Of a stretch of 64,000 nt of DNA, positions 53,382 to 61,724 are shown piece after piece. The stretch comes from CAYRHN01 sp964424115. Lineage in GTDB: Bacteria; Chloroflexota; Anaerolineae; Anaerolineales; Anaerolineaceae. Both the position numbers and the translations under genes were made by a program. Where the stretch lies: the NCBI GenBank assembly GCA_964424115.1, contig CAYRHN010000010.1, positions 93,761 through 157,760 of the forward strand. Direction: 5' to 3'. Positions within the stretch are counted from its first letter, which is position 1; each line of letters opens with the position of its first letter. Below the pieces are notes generated by a model. It ran no database searches and was not told the DNA's origin. It saw only the letters and a program-made list of their open reading frames with translations.

Positions 53382-53390
53382 ATTATATCA
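53382..53390 (-). promoter_or_regulatory. Extended -10, leaderless start of the C39/sbcDC operon
   Basis: TGA-TATAAT on the minus strand ends 6 bases (ACATCC) before ATG 53375. Confidence 0.7.
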
Positions 53391-53520
53391 AACGTCATCC
53401 TCCCGCCCGGCGCATTTTTGCAGGCGGAATTCCAAACCAATCTCCGGTTTTCCCTACGCGCCTGATGAAAAACGGATAAAATAAGGACAATGTAATCAAT
53501 CTGTTTTTTGGGAGGGCGAC

Positions 53521-54147
53521 GTGCGTTTTTCCTTTTTACCTGCCGATGTGAAATTCTATGACTATTTTGAACAAGCCAGCGCGAATTTGCTGGAAGCGGC
53601 ACGGATTCTGGCGGGCTTGCTTGACGATTACAAGAACGTTGAAGAAGAAGTAAGCCGGATCTCGGAGTTGGAACACCGCGGTGATTTCATTGTGCATGAA
53701 GTTACCAACGTTCTTCCCCGCACCTTGATCACACCGTTCGATGCCGAGGATATTCAACGCCTGATCTTCTCGCTGGATGATGCCATGGATGCAGTGGATT
53801 CCGTGGCGCAGCGCCTGGTCATCTACCAGGTGGCCGAGATCAAGAAACCTGCCCGCCGCCTGGCACATTTGATCCTTGAAAGCGCGCAGGAACTGGATAT
53901 TGCCATGAAGAACCTGCGTGAGAAGAAGCAGTATAACGAGGTACATGCCCGCATTGTTCAGATCAATACGTTGGAGAACAATGGGGATCGGGTTTTGAAT
54001 GACGGATTGAGCAACCTGGTTTCTCACCGGGATGATATTTTTGATTTTATCCGTTGGAAGGAGATCTACGAACTGCTCGAAGCAGCCACCGACCGCGTGG
54101 AAGATGTTGCGGATGTGATGCAGAAGGTCATCATCGCCAATGCCTGA
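53521..54147 (+). CDS. DUF47 (PhoU-like) regulator of phosphate transport
   Basis: 208 residues from GTG 53521 with GGGAGGG upstream. All-helical PhoU-like fold: FYDYFEQASANLLEAARILA, RISELEHRGDFIVHEVT, LPRTLITPFDAEDIQRL, and a second repeat ending LYELLEAATDRVEDVADVMQ-like. DUF47 proteins accompany Pit transporters and are thought to gate them. Overlaps the pit gene by 8 bases. Confidence 0.93.
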   Translation: MRFSFLPADVKFYDYFEQASANLLEAARILAGLLDDYKNVEEEVSRISELEHRGDFIVHEVTNVLPRTLITPFDAEDIQRLIFSLDDAMDAVDSVAQRLVIYQVAEIKKPARRLAHLILESAQELDIAMKNLREKKQYNEVHARIVQINTLENNGDRVLNDGLSNLVSHRDDIFDFIRWKEIYELLEAATDRVEDVADVMQKVIIANA

Positions 54148-55174
54148 CCTCACCCTCATCTCCGTCATCCTGATCATTGGGCTGGCGCTTGGTTTTGACT
54201 TCGTCAACGGCTTCCATGACGCAGCCAATTCGATCGCCACGGTGGTCTCCACCCGCGTTCTCACCCCGCTGCAGGGGGTAGTTTGGGCAGCCTTTTTCAA
54301 TTTTGTTTCTGCCTTTACCTTTGGCACTGCGGTAGCTCATACCATCGGCAGCGGCCTGGTCGATCTAAACCAGGTGGATAATTTGGTGCTCTTCTGCGCT
54401 CTCTTGGGCGCCGTCGTTTGGGATTTGATCACCTGGCGGATCGGTTTACCCACCAGTTCCTCCCATGCCCTGATCGGCGGCTTTGCCGGGGCAGCCATTG
54501 TTAAGGCTGGTTTTGGGGTCATCATTGTCTCTGGATGGATTAAGACCCTGGCTTTTATCATTATTGCGCCGTTCCTTGGTTGGCTGCTCGGTACCATCTT
54601 CGTTACCTTGATCTACTGGCTTTTCCACAAACAGACGCCGGAACAGGTGGATCACCTTTTCCGCAAGGGACAATTGATCTCGGCCGCCTTGTACAGCCTG
54701 GGGCACGGCACCAATGACGCACAGAAGACGATGGGCATCATCGCCGGGGTTTTATTCACTGTCCCCGCCTACCGCTACCTGGTTACCGATGCCAGCGGAC
54801 AAATGACGATCCCCTTCTGGATTGTGTTGATGGCCCATGGTGCCATCGCCCTCGGCACGCTTTCCGGCGGTTGGCGCATCGTTCACACCGTCGGCACCAA
54901 GATCACCAAGCTGGTTCCGATGGGCGGCTTTGCTGCTGAAACTGCCGGCGCTCTGACCATATTTACCTCTACTTCATTGGGCGTGCCGGTTTCCACCACG
55001 CATGTCATCACCGGCGCTATCGTCGGTGTAGGTGCGGTGCGCCGCCGCAGGGCGGTGCGCTGGGGTGTGGCCGGGCAGATCGTCTGGGCCTGGATCCTGA
55101 CCATCCCCATCACTGCGATCATCTCCGCCGCGGCCTATGGCTTGATCACCTTTGTCGCCTCGCTTTTCGCATAA
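54140..55174 (+). CDS. pit: PiT-family inorganic phosphate transporter
   Basis: 344 residues with about ten membrane helices. The two inverted signature repeats are GFDFVNGFHDAANSIATVVS and GHGTNDAQKTMGIIAGVLF. SSHALIGGFAGAAIVKAGFG and STTHVITGAIVGVGAVRR are the paired internal repeats. It takes up metal-phosphate or Na/H-coupled phosphate. Coupled to the DUF47 gene and ended by a strong terminator. Confidence 0.95.
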   Translation: MPDLTLISVILIIGLALGFDFVNGFHDAANSIATVVSTRVLTPLQGVVWAAFFNFVSAFTFGTAVAHTIGSGLVDLNQVDNLVLFCALLGAVVWDLITWRIGLPTSSSHALIGGFAGAAIVKAGFGVIIVSGWIKTLAFIIIAPFLGWLLGTIFVTLIYWLFHKQTPEQVDHLFRKGQLISAALYSLGHGTNDAQKTMGIIAGVLFTVPAYRYLVTDASGQMTIPFWIVLMAHGAIALGTLSGGWRIVHTVGTKITKLVPMGGFAAETAGALTIFTSTSLGVPVSTTHVITGAIVGVGAVRRRRAVRWGVAGQIVWAWILTIPITAIISAAAYGLITFVASLFA

Positions 55175-55185
55175 CAATTAGGAAA

Positions 55186-55219
55186 TAAAAAATTAGCGGC
55201 CATGCCGCTAATTTTTTTA
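55186..55219. terminator. Bidirectional terminator after pit
   Basis: A 14-base stem (55187-55200 with 55204-55217, loop of 3) has an A-run before and T-run after, so it serves the pit transcript and the convergent LRR gene. Confidence 0.9.
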
Positions 55220-55234
55220 TTCCAAAGGACTGCA

Positions 55235-56173
55235 TTACCGTAATATGCTGGGGAGGAAATATCTCACCGCGTCGCTCAGCACGGCATACTCGCTCAGATG
55301 ACAGATCTGCACGGTGAATTTGTTGCCTTCCAGATCGCGCGAGTAGGCGAACGGGGGGATACAACTGGTGGCAGCATCCTCCCATTGGCTGGAAGTCGGA
55401 TTATAAAAGAACAGCCTCAGCGTGTCTTCCGGAAGGTTGAGGGAGGTCGGATCGTAAGCGATGGTGAGGCTGACCGGCGCCTTAAACACTACACCTGCGC
55501 CAACCGCTGTGCTGCCCACCAGCGAAAATGCATTTTGACCGAAGAACAGCCCTCCGGTTGGGTGTTCTGGAGCGGGCATCGGCATCAATTCGAAGGTGGC
55601 ATCTGCAGAAAGAGCACCGGATGGGATGGTCAGCGTGACCAGCCCATCCAGGGAAGAGAATTTTCCACCGCTTGGGCCAATGGATTTCGAGGTGTATTGG
55701 CGTAAATGCCAGTTGGGATCGCGCCCGTACAGGAATTGATCCAGTAAATTGAATTGTCGCGGGTAACCGCTCGGTACGGTCAGTCGATTCCAATCCAGAT
55801 CCAGCACCTGGAGGTATGTCAGGCCAATGGTTTTGGAGGGCATGGAACCGGACAGGTTATTGTAGGTTAATTGAAGTCCCCGCACGTGATTTGCGATCAC
55901 CGTCACCCCGTACCAGTCGTTTGGCCGAACCGAAACCAGCCAACCCGAATGGTCTTTCCATTTCGCGCCGTTGGTATTGTTATAGATCGCTACCAGGGCA
56001 TCACATTCATCCACCGGGATTTGCGTGACATAAGTACAACTGAACTGGTAGGCCATGGCATAGGTATTCCAGTCCATTTTTTCATAGAATGCGTTGACCG
56101 CCAGCGGCAGCATGGAAAAACCGATGATGAACACCAAGAAAACGATAAAGACCTTTGCGGCTTTACGATTCAT
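55235..56173 (-). CDS. Secreted LRR protein, copy A, FLPSILR C-terminus
   Basis: 312 residues. Signal helix (~7-28), then an LRR region of the type CDALVAIYNNTNGAKW, SGWLVSVRPNDWYGV and HVRGLQLTYNNLSGSMP, about three repeats. A beta domain with TIPSGALSADATFELMP, resembling ZU5, follows. The last residues are RYFLPSILR. It is a paralogue of the next gene along its whole length. AAGGGG precedes the ATG. Binding or adhesion is a guess; no enzyme motif is seen. Confidence 0.8.
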   Translation of the reverse strand: MNRKAAKVFIVFLVFIIGFSMLPLAVNAFYEKMDWNTYAMAYQFSCTYVTQIPVDECDALVAIYNNTNGAKWKDHSGWLVSVRPNDWYGVTVIANHVRGLQLTYNNLSGSMPSKTIGLTYLQVLDLDWNRLTVPSGYPRQFNLLDQFLYGRDPNWHLRQYTSKSIGPSGGKFSSLDGLVTLTIPSGALSADATFELMPMPAPEHPTGGLFFGQNAFSLVGSTAVGAGVVFKAPVSLTIAYDPTSLNLPEDTLRLFFYNPTSSQWEDAATSCIPPFAYSRDLEGNKFTVQICHLSEYAVLSDAVRYFLPSILR

Positions 56174-56220
56174 AAGGCTACCCCTTTTCTGTTTTCAGAG
56201 ACGGAGGATTTCCTAAAAAC

Positions 56221-56226
56221 ATTATA
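56221..56226 (-). promoter_or_regulatory. -10 box of LRR copy A
   Basis: TATAAT on the minus strand lies 47 bases before ATG 56173. The -35 is weak (TGTTTT). Confidence 0.5.
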
Positions 56227-56291
56227 CAACGTTTATTTCAGGAAAAACATTAGAAAACGGAATGGCCTGGAGAACTTGCGTTAATTTTCAG

Positions 56292-56324
56292 GCAGGCTGG
56301 TCGCCAACAAGGCGACCAACCTGC
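56292..56324 (-). terminator. Hairpin after LRR copy B
   Basis: A 14-base stem with one mismatch (56292-56305 with 56311-56324, loop of 5) lies ~28 bases past the copy B stop. No T-run follows on the minus strand, so termination strength is unclear. Confidence 0.45.
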
Positions 56325-56352
56325 TACCTTCGTTTTTACCCCTGTTTAATTG

Positions 56353-57294
56353 TTATCGGAGTATTCCGGGTAGGAAATACCGCATTGCATCGCTGAACAC
56401 GGCAAACTCGCCCACGCGGCACACCTGAACGGTGAAATTATTTTCTTCCAGGTTGCGTTCATATTCTTGGGGAGGGTTACACTTGGTTGCTGCGTCTACC
56501 CATGCCCCGGAGGATTCATCAAACAAGTATAACCGCAGGGTGTCTTCGGGGAGGTTGAGGGCGGCTGGATCGTACTTGATGGTGAAGTCCACAGGTTTGA
56601 TGAAGCCGTCGTACCAGCCGTAGTCGGTGTGAATTTTCATCTGGAAGCTATTCTGGGCAAAGATCAATCCGGAATATGGATGTTCTGGTTTGGGAATGGG
56701 TTGCAGAGAGACGCTGCCATTATAATACATCGAATGCGGGTCGATGGTCAGGGTAATGGAACCATCTAATGAGGAAAAGGTGCCGCCGTGAGTATCGAAG
56801 ATCACTTGATAGATGCCTTGTTTCAGGTGCCAATCCGCATCCCGCGAATAAAGAAATTGGTGCAGTGGATTGCCTTCCAGCGGATACCCATCCGGAATGT
56901 ATAATTTGTTGTAATCCAGGTCAAGTTCTTCGAGGTATGTCAGGTTAACCAGGCTGTTTGGAACGTCATCAAATAGGAAATTGTAAGCCAGATTCAATCC
57001 CTTCACATGCCCGTCGACCACGGATACACCGTACCAATCGTCAGGTCTATCGGAGACCAGCCATCCTGAATTATCTTTCCAGTGTTCACCGGCTGTATTA
57101 TTGTAAAAATCCACCAGCGCTTCGCATTCTTCGGTCGGAATTTGGTCAACGTAAGCGCAGTTGAACTGATAAGCCATGGCATAGGTATCCCAATCCAATT
57201 TTTCAGAGAATGCGTTGACCGCGAGCGGCAGCAGTGAAAAACCGATCAGAAATATGATCACAATGATAAAAACCTTCGCGGCTTTATTATTCAT
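56353..57294 (-). CDS. Secreted LRR protein, copy B, FLPGILR C-terminus
   Basis: 313 residues. Same plan as copy A: signal helix, CEALVDFYNNTAGEHWKDNS LRR start, LTYLEELDLDYNKLYIPDGY, beta domain and terminal RYFLPGILR. The TIPSGAL segment of copy A is TIDPHSMYYNGS here. The two copies share much of their N-terminus (NAF-EK-DW-TYAMAYQF) but differ at most third positions, so the duplication is not recent. AAGGA precedes the ATG. Separate promoter. Confidence 0.8.
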   Translation of the reverse strand: MNNKAAKVFIIVIIFLIGFSLLPLAVNAFSEKLDWDTYAMAYQFNCAYVDQIPTEECEALVDFYNNTAGEHWKDNSGWLVSDRPDDWYGVSVVDGHVKGLNLAYNFLFDDVPNSLVNLTYLEELDLDYNKLYIPDGYPLEGNPLHQFLYSRDADWHLKQGIYQVIFDTHGGTFSSLDGSITLTIDPHSMYYNGSVSLQPIPKPEHPYSGLIFAQNSFQMKIHTDYGWYDGFIKPVDFTIKYDPAALNLPEDTLRLYLFDESSGAWVDAATKCNPPQEYERNLEENNFTVQVCRVGEFAVFSDAMRYFLPGILR

Positions 57295-57345
57295 GTAAAT
57301 CCTTTACTTCGAGGTAAGATTTTGAAGTTCCCTGCTCTTTTGGAT

Positions 57346-57351
57346 ATTATA
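57346..57351 (-). promoter_or_regulatory. -10 box of LRR copy B
   Basis: TATAAT on the minus strand lies 51 bases before ATG 57294, like copy A. Confidence 0.5.
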
Positions 57352-57361
57352 CATGGATCTC

Positions 57362-58831
57362 TTATGGAGAAATGTAGTAAAAGCCATCTCCTTCTTGCAC
57401 TTTGTATAATTCTTCTAGTTCGCGCGGGTAATAAGTGAAATATACAGCGGATGTCTGTATTTTCCAGGCGCAGTATTCTTGCAGCGTCTGTGTGCCGATC
57501 AGAAAACGGTTGATCGGGACCAGGTCAGGGCGGATGCCCTCTACCAATTGGAAGTATTGGATGGGCGGGACAGCATCCCAGTATCCGATGACCACAGAGC
57601 CCTGCGGCAAAGCATTCATCAATGCCAGTGTCTGTTCCTCCGTAGAGTGATCCTGGCTTTGATCCACCAGGGGAAAATTCCACAGAGCAGCAAAGATCAC
57701 TAAGGCAAATCCGCCAATATACAGGAGGGTGCGGCCCAGTTTTACCGCCGCCGAAGCCAACCAATCCCCGATCGCCTCCAGCCCGGCCGCGATCCAGATC
57801 GCAAATATGCAGTCGGCGGGCAGAAACATGGTCTGTTTGTCGATCACCCGGTATGCAGAAAAGAAGATCATTTGCAAGAGGAAGATCAACAGCAGGCCGA
57901 CCCCCAGAGAGCGCTCTTTCCGAGCCATAATCCAGGCGCCGACCAACCCCGGCCCCAGCCCGACCAGCCAGAAAGACCTGCCGATATGCACCCAGAACTG
58001 GAGCAACTCATTCAACAGATCGGGCAGTGGATAGCTGAACATCAATATCTGGAAGCCCTGCCCGGTAACGAGTTGAAAGAAGCCGTTCCAGGTGGTCAGG
58101 TCCAGCGGCACGAACACTCCCTGGGCATTAAAAGCTCCGGCGTAGTTGAAAGCTGGAGATTGCAAATAGCGTAGCGGCAGGTACAGGTAGAGCAGCAAGG
58201 GTAAGCCTGAAAAAATGATAAAGAGGGGGATATCCTTTTTCCAGGATGATGTTTTGCGTATAGTCGAAAGAAATATCCAGGCAGCCCCTGGCACCAGCAG
58301 CAGCGCTGAGCCGTGGTGCGTGAATCCCAAGCCAAAGATCAATCCCATCCAGAGCAGGTTCTTCCGGCTGGGATGTTGCTGCCAGACCGCTGCCCGCCAA
58401 AGGAAGCCGGTCATCAACGCGGTATTTAGCGTGTAAACCTCTGCAATGGAGGACAGGTACCAGAAATAATTGGAGGTCGCCAGCAGCAGCGCGGCGGTCA
58501 ACCGCGCCGGCGCGGAGATGTGGACCTTTTCCAGAAATCGTTCCAGGAATAAGATGGTCAGCGCCCCGCAGAAGGCCGAATACAGGTTCAGGCAGTAGCC
58601 CACGTTCCAGAAAGGGATCTTGCTCCACAGGTGACCGCTCAGCATGTAAAGGGGGTATCCGGTGGCGCGCGGGATGCCCAGCGTGGCGGCTGCCGTGGTC
58701 AATTCAGCGCTGTCCAGGTTGTAGACTGCCGGGGCTAATGTCCGCGTGAAGAGCAGGAATGATCCAAGGAAGCAAGCCATCGGCACAGCATATTTCCGCA
58801 GGCTGGTTTGCAGGCGCTCCTTAAGACTCAT
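57362..58831 (-). CDS. DUF2723 membrane protein (O-mannosyltransferase-like)
   Basis: 489 residues from ATG 58831, with GAGG upstream. About eleven membrane helices. Early acidic loop RTLAPAVYNLDSAELTTAAA, then GIPRATGYPLYMLSGHLW, the DUF2723 signature of GT-C enzymes. It likely transfers a lipid-linked sugar to a target outside the membrane. Its start overlaps the O-antigen-ligase-like gene by 11 bases. The cytosolic-side C-terminus contains GSVVIGYWDAVPPIQYFQLV, common in the family. Confidence 0.88.
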   Translation of the reverse strand: MSLKERLQTSLRKYAVPMACFLGSFLLFTRTLAPAVYNLDSAELTTAAATLGIPRATGYPLYMLSGHLWSKIPFWNVGYCLNLYSAFCGALTILFLERFLEKVHISAPARLTAALLLATSNYFWYLSSIAEVYTLNTALMTGFLWRAAVWQQHPSRKNLLWMGLIFGLGFTHHGSALLLVPGAAWIFLSTIRKTSSWKKDIPLFIIFSGLPLLLYLYLPLRYLQSPAFNYAGAFNAQGVFVPLDLTTWNGFFQLVTGQGFQILMFSYPLPDLLNELLQFWVHIGRSFWLVGLGPGLVGAWIMARKERSLGVGLLLIFLLQMIFFSAYRVIDKQTMFLPADCIFAIWIAAGLEAIGDWLASAAVKLGRTLLYIGGFALVIFAALWNFPLVDQSQDHSTEEQTLALMNALPQGSVVIGYWDAVPPIQYFQLVEGIRPDLVPINRFLIGTQTLQEYCAWKIQTSAVYFTYYPRELEELYKVQEGDGFYYISP

Positions 58832-60116
58832 TTTTCGCCTCGGGAGGTTCCAGGGCGATCCACACCAGGAGCAGCAGGCCCAGCAGACGCACATTTTCCA
58901 GCGTCCCCGGATAGTTGTCCCATAATCCAATGATCCCCAACGCCAGCCAGGCCGCTACCAGGGGGTAGCTTTGCCAGTTGGATTGTTTTTGCAGCATGAA
59001 CCTCACGATCGGCATCATGAAGAAGATCAACCATACCACGCCGCCAGGTACGCCTGTTTCGCTGGTGATCAGCAACGGCACGTTGTGCACATATTGCGAC
59101 GGTTCCACCAGATCGAAGCGATCCATGTAGAGCGGAAAATTCCCTGCGCCAATCCCGGTGAGCGGCCTTTGCTGGATGGCATTCAGGGCCACCTGGATCA
59201 TTTGCCCGCGGGCGGCCAGGCTGGCATTTTCCGAGAGGGAGGAGAGATTGAAGCGGCTGAGGATGAACGGCGCAGCAGCCGCCAGGATCAGCGCTGCCGG
59301 TATGATCCATGCCAAGTGTTTCTTCTTGAAGCGGTAGGGGTGCTTTTGGAAGAAAACAAAGATCAAAGGCAGGATCGCCACGCCCAGCCCCAGCCAGGCT
59401 GAACGGGAGAAACTGGCCAATACCCCCAGCAACAACGATCCCCGCAAACCCCAATGCCAGCGGGTGGGCTGCAAGCGCAGGGAGAGCAGGAACCCGACGG
59501 CCATCAAGCCGCCAAATACGTTGGGGTGGAAGGTCAGCCCATACGGCCTGTACAGGCTGAACCCTTGCAGGTAGAGGATGGCGGCGCGCGGATTCGAATC
59601 CGGCAGGGCTACCTCCAGCGGCAGTCCCAGCGGATTGTGGTGGACCATCTGGAGCAATCCGATCAGCAGGTGTGGCAGCAGCCCCAGGAGGAACAGCTTC
59701 TCGAATTTTTGCCCCTGCTTGCCGATAACTTGAAGCAGCACCCAACCGGTGACCAGGTAGACCACCCAGCGCAGCGACTGGTACAGCGCCAGGGATTGCG
59801 ACATGGCTCCTGGAATGGATGCAAAGCCGGCGCCAGCCAGCAGGGCGATCAACACACCTTCCAGGGCGGGGGCGCGCAGTGGCTTGCGCCGCTCCAGCAT
59901 CAGTTGCAGTAAGGCACAGACCAACATCAACCCCATCAGGATGTCTGTGAGATAGATCTCCGGCGTGACATACAGTTCGAAGATCTTTTCTGCAACTGGT
60001 TTTGAAGCGGGAAAATAAATCGTCAAAGGCAAGCAAAGAACGAAAACGCTTGCCAGAGAGTTCAAAAGGAAATTGGTTGCAGTAGAGAATACTTTACGTT
60101 GGGTGGGGTATATCAC
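58821..60116 (-). CDS. O-antigen ligase/polymerase-like (Wzy_C) membrane protein
   Basis: 431 residues with about twelve membrane helices. The Wzy_C segment has VLASFSRSAWLGLGVAI and a periplasmic loop with PLTGIGAGNFPLYM. RPYGLTFHPNVFGGLMAVG is typical. It would polymerise or ligate a lipid-linked glycan. GTG 60116 has AAGG nearby and follows the ABC permease by 17 bases, so it is in the same operon. Confidence 0.88.
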   Translation of the reverse strand: MIYPTQRKVFSTATNFLLNSLASVFVLCLPLTIYFPASKPVAEKIFELYVTPEIYLTDILMGLMLVCALLQLMLERRKPLRAPALEGVLIALLAGAGFASIPGAMSQSLALYQSLRWVVYLVTGWVLLQVIGKQGQKFEKLFLLGLLPHLLIGLLQMVHHNPLGLPLEVALPDSNPRAAILYLQGFSLYRPYGLTFHPNVFGGLMAVGFLLSLRLQPTRWHWGLRGSLLLGVLASFSRSAWLGLGVAILPLIFVFFQKHPYRFKKKHLAWIIPAALILAAAAPFILSRFNLSSLSENASLAARGQMIQVALNAIQQRPLTGIGAGNFPLYMDRFDLVEPSQYVHNVPLLITSETGVPGGVVWLIFFMMPIVRFMLQKQSNWQSYPLVAAWLALGIIGLWDNYPGTLENVRLLGLLLLVWIALEPPEAKNES

Positions 60117-60133
60117 CTTATTTTGCCTGTTAT

Positions 60134-60916
60134 CTATACATCCGTTTGTATCCCGCTGCCTGATTCATAACGCCGTAACCCGCGCTGGAAGATCCAGATC
60201 GAAAGCAGTAGGAAGACCACTGCTGCCAGGAACAGGATCCCCAGCGTTCCCCAATCGAAGCCGTGCACCAGCGCAGCCGGCATGGCGCCCATCAAAGCCG
60301 CCGGGATGAGCGTGAACAGCACCACCTTGGCCGGGGCATCGAACAGATTCAGGGGATAGATTGCAAAGGTGATCATCGCTTCCTGGAGGATATTCCCCAG
60401 CCCGCTGGCGTTGCCCAGCCAGAAGGCCAGGCTTTGCACAATGATCGTGAAGGAAATGAACACCACCAACGCAAACAATGTCCCCAGCAGGAACCGCCCC
60501 AGCCCGTCCAGGGTAAACAACCCGCTAAACAGGTAAATGATGATCCCGAAGACGAAATCGCCGATCCCGCTGTTATTGCTTCGGCTGGCGATAGCATGCA
60601 GCAGCACCGGACGCGGCAGGGAAAGGTAATAATCCAGTCGCCCCTTGGAGATGATATCGCTCAGTCGCGGCGCGTTGCCGAACAAGAAGGTTCCCAGCCC
60701 AAAACTGCTGGCGGCGATGCCGTACAGGATGAACACGTCTCCCAATCCCCAGCCGTTCACCGATTTAAAACGGTCGAAGAAGATCATCCAAAAGACCAGA
60801 TAAACCAGGTCGTTCAGGATCATTCCAAAGATCTGAGTCAGGAAGGCCGCCCGGTATTCCATCGCGGAAAGGAAATTGGCTTTCCATAATGCCATCAAGA
60901 ATCGGATCTCGCGCAT
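60134..60916 (-). CDS. ABC-2 type permease (PF06182-like), subunit 2
   Basis: 260 residues, six membrane helices. SKGRLDYYLSLPRPVLLHAI is the signature of the ABC2_membrane_6 family. ATG 60916 has a GGGGGG/GGTGA ribosome site and lies 4 bases after the stop of subunit 1. The substrate is unknown; the following glycan genes hint at a saccharide or lipid. Confidence 0.88.
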   Translation of the reverse strand: MREIRFLMALWKANFLSAMEYRAAFLTQIFGMILNDLVYLVFWMIFFDRFKSVNGWGLGDVFILYGIAASSFGLGTFLFGNAPRLSDIISKGRLDYYLSLPRPVLLHAIASRSNNSGIGDFVFGIIIYLFSGLFTLDGLGRFLLGTLFALVVFISFTIIVQSLAFWLGNASGLGNILQEAMITFAIYPLNLFDAPAKVVLFTLIPAALMGAMPAALVHGFDWGTLGILFLAAVVFLLLSIWIFQRGLRRYESGSGIQTDV

Positions 60917-60920
60917 GATT

Positions 60921-61724
60921 TCACCCCCCGTTGATCGCCAGGCGGCGTGCCCCACGCCGGTAGAAAAAGATCAGCAGCCCGCCCAGCACGACCAACCAGG
61001 CCAGCTGCCCCAGCAGCATATTTCCAAAGCGGGTCAGGTCCGGTTCCACGAACAACCGCGCCGGTTCGTAGATCATATAAGCGAAGGGCAGGCTGCGTGT
61101 GATGCTCTGCAGCCAGTCCGGGTAGAGCGAGAGGGGTATCAGCAGCCCGCCCAGGATAAAGACCAGTTTTTGGTAGATCCATCCAAATGGGTCCACGTCT
61201 TCGGTCACGAAAGCAGCCAATCCGATTAAGGCGCTGACGCTGAAGTGCAGCATCCAGGCTCCCAGCATTCCAACCAGTCCCATAACCCAACCCATCAACC
61301 CCGGCGGTGGCCCCATCATGATCCATACGATCGCCCCTCCCAGCAGGGCGTTCATCGCCGCCCGTAGCACGCTGTTTCCCAGGCCGATGGAAAGGTGATA
61401 GAGGATAAAGTGATAGGGCTTATTGAGGATGTAGGCGATCGAGCCGTCTTTCACCTGCTCCGAAATGGCTGCGCTGACCCGCGGCTTGCTCAATTCGATC
61501 GTTTCGGCCATCATCAAGTACCACAACATTCCCGGCAGGCTCAGGCCACCCAGTGTATCAACTCCTGCTGCTTGATAAGTTACCCGCCACAGGTTGGCGA
61601 ACACCCACAGGAACAGCACGATCGCCAGCGAACGCCAGAACAATTCTCCTGGGTAGGCCAGCGCATTTACCAGCTGGACTTTGAACAGCGACCAATATTT
61701 GGCGATTCTTCTCATGGCGCTCAT
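60921..61724 (-). CDS. ABC-2 type permease, subunit 1
   Basis: 267 residues, six membrane helices. SEQVKDGSIAYILNKPYHFI matches the conserved loop of the same family; VKDGSIA is the diagnostic core. The ATG overlaps the ATPase stop (ATGA). It pairs with subunit 2 to form a heterodimeric channel. Confidence 0.9.
   Translation of the reverse strand: MSAMRRIAKYWSLFKVQLVNALAYPGELFWRSLAIVLFLWVFANLWRVTYQAAGVDTLGGLSLPGMLWYLMMAETIELSKPRVSAAISEQVKDGSIAYILNKPYHFILYHLSIGLGNSVLRAAMNALLGGAIVWIMMGPPPGLMGWVMGLVGMLGAWMLHFSVSALIGLAAFVTEDVDPFGWIYQKLVFILGGLLIPLSLYPDWLQSITRSLPFAYMIYEPARLFVEPDLTRFGNMLLGQLAWLVVLGGLLIFFYRRGARRLAINGG

Noticed and set aside
58828..60036. A 402-codon open frame on the minus strand inside the O-antigen-ligase-like gene.
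   Set aside because: It is a shifted frame of a clear 12-helix membrane protein; its translation is Pro/Arg/Gly-rich with no family match and no start signal.
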